DNA of 64,000 bases from Edolisoma coerulescens (Eukaryota; Chordata; Aves; Passeriformes; Campephagidae): contig VWZW01004616.1 of assembly GCA_013397115.1 (NCBI GenBank), positions 314,420 through 378,419 on the forward strand, read 5' to 3'. Under the pieces are notes generated by a model that did not search any database, was not told the DNA's origin, and saw only the letters and a program-made list of their open reading frames with translations. Positions 23,601-30,824 of this stretch are shown here, piece after piece; position 1 is the first letter of the stretch, and every line of letters starts with the position of its first letter. The translations under genes and the position numbers were made by a program.

Positions 23601-25718
23601 GTGCCTGAGTCCCACTGAGGATCAATGGGGGGTTTTAGGTTCCCAGCTTGTGTATGTGCCTTTGAAAAAGTTACCCTGGGAGCTGTTTAACCAAAACATA
23701 AAAGAATCTGTGGTGTGTTGCATGCGTGTCTGTGGCATGCAGAAAGTGTGTCACACCTGCTGTCTGGCCTGTGCCCTAGGCTGAGCCACAGCACAAGGTG
23801 CACAGCCAGCCCAGGTTGAACTGCTCTAGAAAAGAGGTGTGTGGCATGTTTGTTCACTTCACAGATGCAGCTTTCCCACAAAAACTGCAGAAACTTAATG
23901 ATTTGAGGCCTGACTTGGTTCTCCTTCAGAAAGGGAACTCCTACTAAAGCTCAGCAGTTTTGCTTGCAAAACGGCATCCAGGAGAAGAGGCAGCATTAGG
24001 AACTTCTCTACAGAGAAGAGAAAGCCACGTCTAGAAAAGCCCAGCAGAAGTTTGCAGAGGACTAGGATGCTTGCTTAGTTATTCACTGTGTTTGTCCCTT
24101 TTTGACTGTAAGCCCTCCAAGGCAGGAACCTCGGTCCCTGTGTTTGCACTGGTGCCCTGATTAGGGCATGTTATGTGAAATTATCTGCATTTCATAGTTG
24201 CCCAGCCTTTTACTATCTGTATGTCTCAGATAACACTGTTTACAGTCAGAAGAGCATTCTGTAAACATTTAGGCCAGAGAATAATTTAAAGATCCTCTTG
24301 CAAAGTTAGCAACTAGAAGTTAGCAACTAGAAGTTGGCAGAAAGAGCCATGGGCATGCCAGGACAGTTCTGCTCTTAGCAGATGGTTTGCAGTCCACTAA
24401 TTATGATTCATCCAGTGTCCTAGAGGTTGGGAAGGCTTTGGACATCTCTTTGAGCAATGTAATTACTGTACTGCAAAGATGATCCTTTCTGAATGCAATG
24501 GAGAACAGAGAAAGGTTTCTTCTGACTTGTCTTTACTGGTGGATCCTGAGCATACACCTTCTCAATATTCAGCATTACTGGGATCCCCTTGCTGAAAGAT
24601 AAGCAGAATTGTGTGCATTTTTGGAATGCAGAGCATTTGTACAGCTAACTACGTGATGATAGAGATTTTATTCAGTTCTTAGAGAATATTTCAGTGTGGA
24701 AAGGCAGACACACTGGGTAAGTGGTAAGAGCTCAATAGAAAAAAATGAAAGTGTATATCCTGGTAAATTCCAGGAGCTTTGAAATTTCATTGCTGTTTAT
24801 AGCTCAAGGCAATGAGAAATGTCTCACATGTGTAGTGAGTAAATAAATACAGCACACACAGCCCTCTGCAGATATGTTTATCTCACTTTAACATTATACT
24901 AAATGGTGTCTGCAACCTCCATAAATACCACAAGAAGTGAAATGGCTCACACGATAATTAAAAAGCTGTTTCTGCTGAGAGTCGAGCCTCCCTCCCTTCT
25001 CCTTTGCCAGAGGAGCTGAGCTATTGGGCGGGTGCTGATCGCTGCACACAGGTGAAAGCAGCTTTCAGCGCGGGAATCCTTGGCAGCGGTGGTCAGGCTG
25101 CCGGGTTGTCAGGCTCCTTTAGGGAACTCCGGGACAGAGCATTTTTAGAATGGGGGTTCAGCAGGAATTTGTGCAAGGTCATAACACTGATTATTTTAGC
25201 TGTAGGTTGTAGCCTGTCCGTGTTCTATTGACTGTAAAGTCTGCCTGCCAAGTACATTCTCCTTTAGACCTTCCTAAAGGATTAAGGCAAGGCTATAGGT
25301 ATGGCCCTATAGAAAAGACACTGTCTGAGAGAGAAGCAGGAAGGTTTGGATCCTGGCTCTCGTGGTGGCCCCTCTGCAGATCATCAGGTGTGTCTGCCCC
25401 TATGGTTGCTCACTGAGAAGTCAGGGTGACATTTTTTTGGCTGTTGTGTTGAGATTTCAATTTCTTGGGGGACGGGACAGCATCCCACTGTCTGGATGGA
25501 ACTGTTCATGGAACAATTAATTGTGAGCAGGCGTGGCTTTGGCTGGGGCTATGGATAAATCACACAGCATTCCACCTAAACCTCTCTCTCTTCTAATTTA
25601 GCATCTGAACAATGCCTGGGAGTCAGCGTCCTGCGGGAAGATCGAGGATCAGATGGCTCTGACGGATCAGGCACGCAAGTACATGGCCACCTTCCCCACC
25701 CGGACTCTGGTGATGTGA
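2502..25718 (+). CDS. MYB: MYB (c-Myb) transcription factor, spliced, exons 2-15 (exon 1 upstream of window)
   Basis: This is the nuclear sequence-specific transcription factor c-Myb, a regulator of blood progenitors and other dividing tissues. It binds YAACNG-type sites and recruits CBP/p300. The coding segments are 2502-2619, 4264-4335, 5002-5094, 5487-5707, 7207-7444, 8242-8322, 8723-8827, 10162-10419, 11463-11828 (optional 9A), 13345-13487, 14102-14216, 14303-14428, 15105-15215, 15848-15955 and 25602-25718. Every boundary is GT-AG and the phases join without a break. The product has three Myb repeats with all nine tryptophans, then an activation region, a FAETL/leucine-rich segment, an EVES region and the C-terminal end RTLVM. 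It matches c-Myb closely rather than MYBL1 or MYBL2, for example in YDHDYDGLLPK and HYNDEDPEKEKRIKELELLL. With a standard 23-base exon 1 it would be about 642 residues, or about 764 with 9A. c-myb is the cellular gene captured by avian acute leukaemia viruses (established knowledge); the copy here has introns and is the normal cellular locus. Confidence 0.97.
2620..4263 (+). other. MYB: MYB intron 2
   Basis: AT-rich intron. The 3840-3950 part resembles an old dispersed repeat (gattttcagaggt... type common in reptiles). No other gene or element seen. Confidence 0.7.
3840..3950. repeat. Possible ancient amniote interspersed repeat fragment
   Basis: The sequence gtgattttcagaggtcccc followed by gctgagcacctg resembles a diverged repeat frequent in turtle and crocodile genomes (GATTTTCAAAGGTGCTGAGCACC type). 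The match is from memory and weak. Confidence 0.3.
4264..4335 (+). CDS. MYB: MYB exon 3: middle of repeat R1
   Basis: 72 bases encode 24 residues from DEKLKKLVEQNG to DWKVIANFLP, with the second R1 tryptophan. The acceptor follows a long T tract (aatgattcag) and the donor is CCT|GTAAGT. Confidence 0.95.
4336..5486 (+). other. MYB: MYB introns 3 and 4
   Basis: Intron 3 (4336-5001) and intron 4 (5095-5486) flank exon 4. Both are plain AT-rich intron sequence. I saw no repeat or extra exon. Confidence 0.7.
5002..5094 (+). CDS. MYB: MYB exon 4: end of R1, linker and start of R2
   Basis: 93 bases encode 31 residues, NRTDVQCQHRWQKVLNPELI followed by KGPWTKEEDQR. This gives the third R1 tryptophan and the first R2 tryptophan. 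The donor is AGG|GTAATC, phase 0. Confidence 0.95.
5487..5707 (+). CDS. MYB: MYB exon 5: rest of R2 and most of R3
   Basis: 221 bases encode VIELVQKYGPKRWSVIAKHL through to AEIAKLLPGR. It holds the R2 recognition region GKQCRERWHNHL, including the redox-sensitive cysteine of the family, and the first two R3 tryptophans (TSWTEEED, LGNRWAEI). R2 and R3 are the parts that contact DNA. The exon ends with two bases of an arginine codon (CG|GTAATG) that is completed in exon 6. The sequence is essentially identical to other vertebrate c-Myb. Confidence 0.96.
5708..8241 (+). other. MYB: MYB introns 5 and 6
   Basis: Intron 5 (5708-7206) and intron 6 (7445-8241) flank exon 6. Nothing beyond ordinary intron sequence is visible. 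Confidence 0.7.
7207..7444 (+). CDS. MYB: MYB exon 6: end of R3 and following linker
   Basis: The exon begins by completing Arg and reads TDNAIKNHWNSTMRRKVEQE, which ends R3 with its third tryptophan and a basic tail. It continues through EGYLQESSKA and a Ser/Ala/Pro-rich linker to YYHISEPQN. The linker differs most from mammalian c-Myb. The donor is AAC|GTAAGT. Confidence 0.95.
8242..8322 (+). CDS. MYB: MYB exon 7
   Basis: 81 bases encode 27 residues beginning VPGQIPYPVALHVNIVNVPQ and ending in an alanine run and IQ. This segment is nearly invariant among c-Myb proteins. The acceptor is ttggcctag and the donor is CAG|GTAGAT. Confidence 0.94.
8723..8827 (+). CDS. MYB: MYB exon 8: CBP/p300 KIX-binding activation helix
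   Basis: 105 bases encode RHYNDEDPEKEKRIKELELL and continue LLMSTENELKGQQALP. The amphipathic helix KRIKELELLLMSTENEL is the known c-Myb transactivation segment that docks on the KIX domain of CBP/p300. The key leucines are all present. The donor is CCA|GTAAGA. Confidence 0.95.
10162..10419 (+). CDS. MYB: MYB exon 9: activation-domain C-part and FAETL/leucine-rich segment
   Basis: 258 bases encode 86 residues from TQNHTSNYPGWHSTTIAD to NLLEFAETLQLIDS. It includes EESASPARCMIVHQ and the FAETL motif with spaced leucines, which is implicated in c-Myb activation and transformation (family knowledge). A long pyrimidine tract precedes the acceptor, and the donor is TCC|GTAAGT. Confidence 0.95.
11463..11828 (+). 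CDS. MYB: MYB alternative exon 9A (122-residue insert)
   Basis: 366 bases encode 122 residues in phase 0 on both sides, so skipping or including the exon keeps the frame. It begins DPSSWGDLSSFEFFED and ends KRSPVKSLPFSPSQ, like the insert that makes the larger (about 89 kDa) c-Myb form in mammals. The equivalent segment is constitutive in MYBL1 and MYBL2 (WCDLSKFD / TPVKTLPFSPSQ). The acceptor is ttgtttcag and the donor is CAG|GTAGAT. Confidence 0.93.
11829..13344 (+). other. MYB: MYB intron between exons 9A and 10
   Basis: AT-rich 1.5-kb intron with no element that I recognise. When 9A is skipped, the whole 10420-13344 segment is removed as one intron. Confidence 0.65.
13345..13487 (+). CDS. 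MYB: MYB exon 10
   Basis: 143 bases encode FLNTSSNHENLNLENPALTS, then TPVCGHKMAVTTPFHRDQ and QKENHV. It belongs to the conserved C-terminal regulatory region. It ends two bases into a valine codon that is completed by exon 11. Confidence 0.94.
13583..13790 (+). mobile_element. CR1 LINE 3'-end fragment in MYB intron 10
   Basis: This is a diverged CR1 tail with the familiar phrases ggtggtgaggcactggaaca, actagatgatctttaagg and the terminal attctacaattcta. It is 5'-truncated, as most bird CR1 copies are, in the same orientation as MYB, and starts about 95 bases after exon 10. Confidence 0.85.
14102..14216 (+). CDS. MYB: MYB exon 11: conserved TPxxKRSILxSSPRTPTPF region
   Basis: 115 bases encode FRTPAIKRSILESSPRTPTP, then FKNALAAQEIKYGPLKML. 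This Ser/Thr-Pro block is shared by all three vertebrate Myb proteins and lies in the negative regulatory region. The donor is CTG|GTAAGA. Confidence 0.95.
14303..14428 (+). CDS. MYB: MYB exon 12: region with two SUMO-acceptor motifs
   Basis: 126 bases encode PQTPTHLVEDLQDVIKQETE onward to PPLLKKIKQE. Two IKQE sequences match the SUMO consensus and correspond to the two lysines known to be sumoylated in mammalian c-Myb, a modification that lowers transactivation. The donor is GAG|GTAAAT. Confidence 0.95.
14429..15847 (+). other. MYB: MYB introns 12 and 13
   Basis: Intron 12 (14429-15104) and intron 13 (15216-15847) surround exon 13. Nothing notable is seen. Intron 11 (14217-14302) is only 86 bases. 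Confidence 0.65.
15105..15215 (+). CDS. MYB: MYB exon 13: EVES region
   Basis: 111 bases encode VESPTDKAGNFFCSNHWEGE and continue to PGSAMEDVP. With the last glutamate of exon 12 it forms the EVES motif, a phosphorylation and protein-interaction site in the C-terminal regulatory domain. The donor is CCA|GTAAGT. Confidence 0.95.
15848..15955 (+). CDS. MYB: MYB exon 14
   Basis: 108 bases encode NLLTSSILKMPVSEDDDSFH, then KTVAVPRNRSLASPLQ. It corresponds to the NILTSSVLMAP...FTVPKNRSLASPLQ part of mammalian c-Myb. The donor is CAG|GTAACT, phase 0. Confidence 0.94.
17585..17665 (+). CDS. Candidate alternative MYB cassette exon within intron 14
   Basis: 81 bases between the acceptor gctgattttgttcag and the donor AGTCAG|GTATTC are open in phase 0, the same phase as the exon 14/15 junction. 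They would add 27 residues starting EVYMSQFVDHSG and ending HVKSQ without shifting the frame. Mammalian MYB has several alternative exons, including one called 14A in this intron (established knowledge). I cannot confirm that this is its counterpart. It could be a chance open segment between cryptic sites. Confidence 0.35.
18488..18540. repeat. Ancient amniote repeat fragment
   Basis: The phrases gggcctgatccaa and cattgacttcagt are typical of a very old repeat family abundant in turtles and crocodilians. The copy is diverged. Recognition is from memory. Confidence 0.4.
24088..24170 (+). repeat. Ancient SINE-like repeat fragment
   Basis: gactgtaagccctccaaggc followed by aggaacc, tgtgtttgcac and ccctgatt resembles the conserved tail of old amniote SINE/LINE-derived repeats (GTAAGCTCTTTGGGGCAGGGAC... 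type). Confidence 0.42.
24305..24340. repeat. 14-bp tandem repeat, about 2.5 copies
   Basis: gttagcaactagaa occurs twice exactly (24305-24318 and 24319-24332), followed by a partial third copy. Confidence 0.85.
25602..25718 (+). CDS. MYB: MYB exon 15: C-terminus and stop
   Basis: 38 codons run from HLNNAWESASCGKIEDQMAL to ATFPTRTLVM, and the TGA stop is at 25716-25718. It matches the last c-Myb exon (WEPASCGK...ARKY...RTLVM in mammals). The acceptor is ctctcttctaatttag. Confidence 0.95.
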   Translation, partial: HLNNAWESASCGKIEDQMALTDQARKYMATFPTRTLVM

Positions 25719-26000
25719 AAGGGTCGACGCACAGAGAAGCATTATGGTTTTGAGAACACTTCGCCTCCACTGGGAAATTCCTGTTCCTCTGCATGAGAAC
25801 TTGTCATGAATGGGAGAAGAGCCTATCTTTGTTGTGGTACAACAGTTGGGAGCAGCACAAAGTGCATTTAGTCACTCAGCACATATATTCTTGTTGGATT
25901 TCACCCAACTTAAGAGTTTTTGTTTTTTAAATGATACTTGCCTAAATTATTAGGTATTGAATTTGAATCGGTAATTAATAATCTTAAGTGCAGTCTTATA

Positions 26001-26006
26001 AATAAA
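26001..26006 (+). promoter_or_regulatory. MYB: Possible proximal MYB polyadenylation signal
   Basis: AATAAA lies 283 bases after the stop, followed by T-rich sequence. Use of this site would remove the downstream miR-150 8-mers and both miR-16 sites. It is supported only by sequence. Confidence 0.35.
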
Positions 26007-26466
26007 GATAGTTTTCCTTGTACTTTTTGAGATCAAGCCGACTTAATACACCAGTATTGTTATTTCAGTGATATGCTAGCCAGGGGTGGGGTTTAGTTTT
26101 TTTCCTTTTTTTTTTATTTCGTTTTTTTAATAATAAACGAGCAGGTACTCAAACAGATATATTTTAAATCACTGAACAAAATGCATTGGTGTAAAATACC
26201 GAAGTGAAAAGCATTACTACAAACGCTTGTCTGTGCAAAAGGGGAAAGCTGATCAAGATTGTGAATGCTCAAACATCCATGCCTCTTGAAATACTCCTTT
26301 CTGTTTTGGTTCTAGGCCATTATACATTGTGTGTTTCTGTTGGGGGGGGAGGGTGGGTAATTAGCTTGCTTTAAAAAATATTACTGTATGAAACATAGAT
26401 TTATGAGAAAAATTATATTTTTATTCAGTAATTTAATTTTGTAAATGCCAAATGAATACTGTGTTT

Positions 26467-26474
26467 TGCTGCTA
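26467..26474 (+). promoter_or_regulatory. miR-15/16 family 8-mer seed match
   Basis: TGCTGCTA matches nucleotides 2-8 of miR-15/16 plus the A at position 1. A second identical site is at 26495-26502, only 28 bases away. MYB is an established miR-15a/16 target in mammals. Confidence 0.5.
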
Positions 26475-26494
26475 CAGACCTTAGCGTGTAGACA

Positions 26495-26502
26495 TGCTGC
26501 TA
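26495..26502 (+). promoter_or_regulatory. Second miR-15/16 family 8-mer seed match
   Basis: TGCTGCTA is repeated 28 bases downstream of the first site, a spacing in the range reported for cooperative miRNA sites. Confidence 0.48.
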
Positions 26503-26660
26503 GTGTAAAAGGAGCAGTAGAGCTTTATATGGAAAAAAACAAATGTTGATGTTAGCTAATTGACTATGCACTAGCATTTCAGACCTTTTTGTTTTAATTT
26601 TTTTAACATCATTTATATTTTTTCCCCTTTTTTTATAAGCAATATTTTTGAACACTGTTC

Positions 26661-26668
26661 TTGGGAGA
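26661..26668 (+). promoter_or_regulatory. miR-150 8-mer seed match in MYB 3' UTR
   Basis: TTGGGAGA is an exact 8-mer complement of the miR-150-5p seed. A second 8-mer lies at 26740-26747 and a 7-mer (TTGGGAG) at 25846-25852. miR-150 targeting of MYB is well established in mammals. Confidence 0.55.
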
Positions 26669-26739
26669 TTTTTTTTTGTGTGGATGTGTTGTTTTGTTTT
26701 TCATTGGTTTGTGACAGCATGCATTGCACCTTCATATGT

Positions 26740-26747
26740 TTGGGAGA
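26740..26747 (+). promoter_or_regulatory. Second miR-150 8-mer seed match
   Basis: TTGGGAGA lies 79 bases after the first 8-mer, close enough for both to act on one transcript. Confidence 0.5.
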
Positions 26748-26855
26748 ACACTGTCTTGTTCATGTTGTCTCTTTTGTTCCATGTCTAGCTAGTTGTTCCC
26801 TAACTTGGGTCTTGTGTACTGAATCAGGTTCTTAGAAATACATGGTTCTTTGTAC

Positions 26856-26884
26856 TGCCATATCAAATCTTTATTGATATGGCA
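26856..26884 (+). other. Perfect 11-bp hairpin in MYB 3' UTR
   Basis: The arms TGCCATATCAA (26856-26866) and TTGATATGGCA (26874-26884) are exact inverted repeats around a 7-base loop (ATCTTTA). This makes a stable RNA stem-loop about 135 bases before the distal poly(A) signal. Function unknown. Confidence 0.7.
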
Positions 26885-27018
26885 AAACACTGATTTTATT
26901 TTATTTTTTTATTTTTTTGTGTTTTTATAACAGCCTCTGACTTTGCTGCCTTAATAGCATTTGGTGCAGCTTTATCTGCACTTAATTTTTTATACAACAA
27001 TGTACTGCCTTGTAGATA

Positions 27019-27024
27019 AATAAA
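27019..27024 (+). promoter_or_regulatory. MYB: MYB distal polyadenylation signal AATAAA
   Basis: AATAAA is followed within 5-25 bases by gtgtgttctttttt, a typical GT/T-rich downstream element. Its distance from the stop codon fits the usual length of the MYB 3' UTR. Confidence 0.75.
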
Positions 27025-27045
27025 GTGTGTTCTTTTTTACTTAAA

Positions 27046-28127
27046 CCTGCATGGCCTCCTAATCTTGTTTGTCTTTAGTTTTTTGGCGGTGGTGTTAAAG
27101 GCAACAATCAAGCCAAGAAGGTTTTTCCCAGCACACTTAGATAAGCAAGGAATAGAGTTTTGCACACCATAGCCTCAAAATCATCGGTTCTCACTGATTG
27201 TTAAGGAAGTATAAGGAACACAGCACAAAACAGTGAGTACTGAGCATGTTGTGGTCTCAGGGCACATCTCTATTGACACCAAAGTCCAGGTCAGCTTCAG
27301 TCAGTGGCAGGATCACTGCACCTTTTGTGCAAAACTGCCCTTCTCCCACAATGGTGGCTAATTTATTTTTTCATCTAAGGACAATCAGGTCAGGAACGAA
27401 TTGAATAAGAGAAAGATATTCTGAAGTTCTTGTAACTGTAGAACAGGATTTTTTCATGCTTGTCTTAAGAAAACAGAGGTGAGAATATACTTTGAAACCC
27501 TGGTGCATTGTGCTTCACAGCAAATAATTGGACAGACCTGCAAGAGCCTCACACGGCTGGTGTGCTGAGGGACTTTCAGCCCTAAGAAGACTAGAGATAA
27601 AAGCAATTCCTGACAAAACAAACAAACAAATAAAAAGGCAACCTGTAAAAAAAAAAAAAAAGGCATTTTATTGAGGAGCTTGAAAATAAATGGCTGAAAT
27701 GCTAGTTGATGCAAGCACTTTGAAGTCAGACTGATACTCATAAGAGCAGACTTCAGCTCCATGATGGAAGAGAAGCCATGTATGTACTGAGCCCCAAAGA
27801 TGCCTTCCAGTCCTTTTAGCTCCTTACCCAGCAGCTGCCTAGTCCTCCCAGCTGAAGCCGCATGCTGGCCCTCAAACCACACGGTGCACGGAAAAGGAGG
27901 AGCAAAAAGGCCTTTTTCACCCTCTGCACAGGTCCCTGCTCCTGTGCTTTTGGCTTTCAGTGTGAGAAGGGACCGGTGCTTGCAGCAGCCCCCTCCAAGC
28001 TGTTTCATGTGTTTCACATCCATCCCTCCCGTGCGGTTTGGGCTCTCAACCCAGCGCTGGGGCCGGGGAGAGCCAGCCCCGAGGCAGCTTCTCAGCAGTT
28101 ACCACCGGCAGGACCCCAGGGCCAGGC
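27046..28127. other. Intergenic sequence just after MYB
   Basis: Holds a poly-A run near 27647-27661 and becomes GC-richer toward 28000. Long open frames on both strands are not convincing. No other feature seen. Confidence 0.5.
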
Positions 28128-28244
28128 ATGGATTACAGAGAAGGAAGTCTGCCGGAGCCCTTGTCTGTGCCGGAGCTGCGGGCTCACGCCATAAAAACCC
28201 TTGTGCAGGATGTGAGCGCCCTGTGGGACGCGGTGGCGTGCAAG
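28128..28244 (+). CDS. Candidate first coding exon of an unannotated gene downstream of MYB
   Basis: The ATG at 28128-28130 has G at -3 and +4 and sits in a locally CpG-rich block about 1.1 kb after the MYB poly(A) signal. It opens 39 codons starting MDYREGSLPEPLSVPELRAH and ending LWDAVACK. The codons strongly prefer G or C at the third position. A donor AAG|GTGGGA follows in phase 0. I do not recognise the peptide. GC-rich DNA gives open frames by chance on both strands here, so this is only a candidate. Confidence 0.3.
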
Positions 28245-30470
28245 GTGGGAAGAGGGAAAGGCCTGCCTTGAGGCATGCCACACAGCTTGGGCAACGTGTC
28301 ACAGCTTTAAAAGAAAGGAAAAAGAAACGCCAAGCTTACGACACGACTTCAAGGCAAAGCTCCTGCCTTGTACAGCTCCAGCGGTAACTGCACCGATCCT
28401 GGCTGAGTTTAAATGGACCATTGTCCCAGTGCTGGGAACCATGGAAGCTCAGCCTGCAGGTGCCCAGCAAAAGGAGTGGGCTTTCTTTCTCCTACACCCT
28501 CAGTTGCTTTAAAATCCATTTTAAACATGTAAAACCATTACAATAATTGTCTTCTTGATGGGCACACTTAGAGCTAATACAGAGGCAAATGGGTTTTTTC
28601 CCCTTTTCTCATTTCACTGAAAATGCAAAACACTCAGTAGATTCAAGAAGATTTGCAAATGTTTCTGCATGCATGTGGTGCCCAGCATGGGTGAGGGAAG
28701 AGGCTTTCTTTGGATGCTAGACCCAGGAAGCTGATTATTTTCCTTCCACCAGTAGTGGCTACATTTCCTTTACAGCAAAGTGCCACCTCCTACACATCTT
28801 TCTCACACAAATATCCCCATGTGACCGTGCTCTGCTCACTGAAATACACACCTTTCAGAGGCCGAAGGGGAGTCCCACTTGTCTGGTAAATTCTATCTTA
28901 AGCCAGTCAGGCAAGAGCTGTCCTGAGACAGGTCTGCGTCAATGGTCTTGGTGACAGCTTCCTGACCTAGCAGTGGCCCTTTGCACAGGTGTATGGCCAT
29001 CCTGGACCCATTTAAACCTAGAACAACCTACCAAAATGAAAGGAAAGCAGGTTCAGTCAAGTTCTCATTTAATGGAGAGTAGATACTTGGCTCAAATTCC
29101 TATTAATCTTTTTCTTCTCTGTAATTATAACTTAATAATGTTGTCAGTGGGAATTCTTTTGATTTCTGAAAAGACTTTAAATTATCATTTCAGTATGTAC
29201 CTCTAATTAAAAAATGAAGAGAAAAAGGAGCCACGGCAAAAAATAAAGGAAAATACCAGAGTATGAGGTGTTTCCCAGCTAATTCCCTGTCATTCTTCAG
29301 CTTTCTATGCAGGGAATCCTGGGGGTTCAACTCCCACAGGTCTGACCCATGTGACAGCTATAAGCCTAAACTGAAAAAGGGCCAGAGCTTGAATTGGTTT
29401 GGGAAAAAATATTAGATCTTGAAGGAAAGAGCCAGACTTTGTAGTTACGAGCCAAAATAAATCTGCTGAGGGTAAAGCAGAGAGCAAGCACAGCACTGAA
29501 TATTGTGTAGCATAGAGTGATCCTTCAAAAAAGGCAGGTTTTTTCTCCATATTTGTAATCCTGATCCTTATCTGTGCCAGATAAGCCAATGGCAATCAGC
29601 CTTCTCTCAAGCCCACACAGGCAGGCACATAAGCAAAGGATGTTTCTGTAAGATTGTGACTGCAACATCATAATCATCACCTCCTCTTACGCCTGCCACA
29701 TTTAATTGTATTTCTGCCTCATTCCTGATCTGAGACAGGTGTGATGGCAAAGCACAGAACAAAAGGCTTGTTCCTAGAAATCTATTTAAAATGTGTTGGG
29801 GTTTTTTTTTGTTGGTTGTTGATTTGTTTTGTGTTTAAGGAGCATGTTAAAAATATTTCAGTTTGGGAGAGAATGGTTTTGAGGCACTGGTCTGCATTTT
29901 GCCTGTGCCCTTGTTTCCTAGCACAGGCGGAGTCAGTCAAGAGCCCAGATGTTGCTCAGGAGCAATGGTGGAGTTCTGCCTGGGTGGCCAAGGACAGACA
30001 CTGTCACATCTTTCAATCTCCAGTCTAATGTCTTAATTCAAATGGAAGTCATGTTTCCTGACCAAATGCACTTGTTCCCTTTGTTTGCCTCTTTTCTTTG
30101 AACTTGACTTTGATGTCTCAGCAGTTTTCACTGAAGACCCTGCTACCAGTATAATCTTTGTGACTTTTTTGCTCTCAGTGACTGATGGAGGTGAGATAAT
30201 GAAGGCAGACCAGAGAGGTCCAAATTCTGCCTTCAGCTGTGTTTGCAAGCTGGTATTGGTTATACAGCTCATTGTTAAGGGCTGCAAAATGTATTCACTC
30301 TGCTATTATTTTTCCATAAATTATTGGTGATCAGGTTGTTTAGTTTGTTTTTGTTTTTTACAATCCCTCTTGATACATGACATTTCTAGAAGGCATTTTT
30401 CCAATCCATTTGAGCATCAGAATAATTGCTGACTTTTTAATTGTTTTGTAAAACAGCCTCCACTTCTCAG

Positions 30471-30824
30471 ACTGCACAGATCCACGTTTACAGCCTAGCT
30501 CGACTCACAGACAAGGAAGTTTTATTTCATGAGGAAAACAACTTTTACCGCTTGATTCAATCAGTACCCATCCCCACAGCTCCAAGACGCGCTCTGTGCA
30601 CACATCTGTCAGAGAAGCGAAGACGACGAAGTAGAAAGTTTCAGGAAGCTGTGCCCAGACAGGTTTCTACACTAACCATAGAGACCACCTCTGCATCTCC
30701 CGGTTCCTGCCAGCCCAGCTGCAAGCCTGCTGCAGCCCTCCCGATACAGTCAGCCCCCAGAGAGCCTCGAAGGGGTGCCTGCAGGTGTGCTTTCCTGCCC
30801 GCTGCTTCTCTCATGTTTCATTAA
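30471..30824 (+). CDS. Candidate terminal coding exon joining 28128-28244 in frame
   Basis: After the acceptor cctccacttctcag, a phase-0 open frame of 117 codons begins TAQIHVYSLARLTDKEVLFH and ends at a stop at 30822-30824. It includes a basic cluster EKRRRRSRKF that could be a nuclear localisation signal. A poly(A) signal AATAAA is at 31066-31071. Spliced to 28128-28244 it would encode 156 residues. No family is recognised. An alternative acceptor at 30457 would put the two exons out of phase. Confidence 0.28.
   Translation, partial: TAQIHVYSLARLTDKEVLFHEENNFYRLIQSVPIPTAPRRALCTHLSEKRRRRSRKFQEAVPRQVSTLTIETTSASPGSCQPSCKPAAALPIQSAPREPRRGACRCAFLPAASLMFH

Larger units (their letters stand above)
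15956..25601 (+). other. MYB: MYB intron 14 (9.6 kb)
   Basis: This is by far the longest MYB intron in the window. It contains a candidate in-frame cassette exon (17585-17665), fragments that look like very old repeats (18488-18540, about 22798-22835, 24088-24170), a 14-bp tandem repeat at 24305-24340, and poly-A/poly-purine sequence near 21740-21778. Long open frames inside it are not supported as genes. Confidence 0.65.
25719..27045 (+). other. MYB: MYB 3' untranslated region
   Basis: An AT-rich ~1.3-kb UTR runs to a canonical AATAAA at 27019-27024, which is followed by a GT/T-rich downstream element. An earlier AATAAA at 26001-26006 could give a short form. The UTR holds seed matches for miR-150 and miR-15/16, an 11-bp hairpin at 26856-26884, and many T runs. 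The cleavage position is estimated. Confidence 0.8.

Noticed and set aside
27454..28023. 189-codon minus-strand open frame after MYB
   Set aside because: It includes the translation of a poly-A tract (phenylalanine run) and low-complexity sequence, and has no recognisable domain.
27800..28387. 195-codon plus-strand frame overlapping the candidate exon at 28128
   Set aside because: Several frames are open here because the DNA is GC-rich; this frame lacks splice-phase agreement with the downstream exon.
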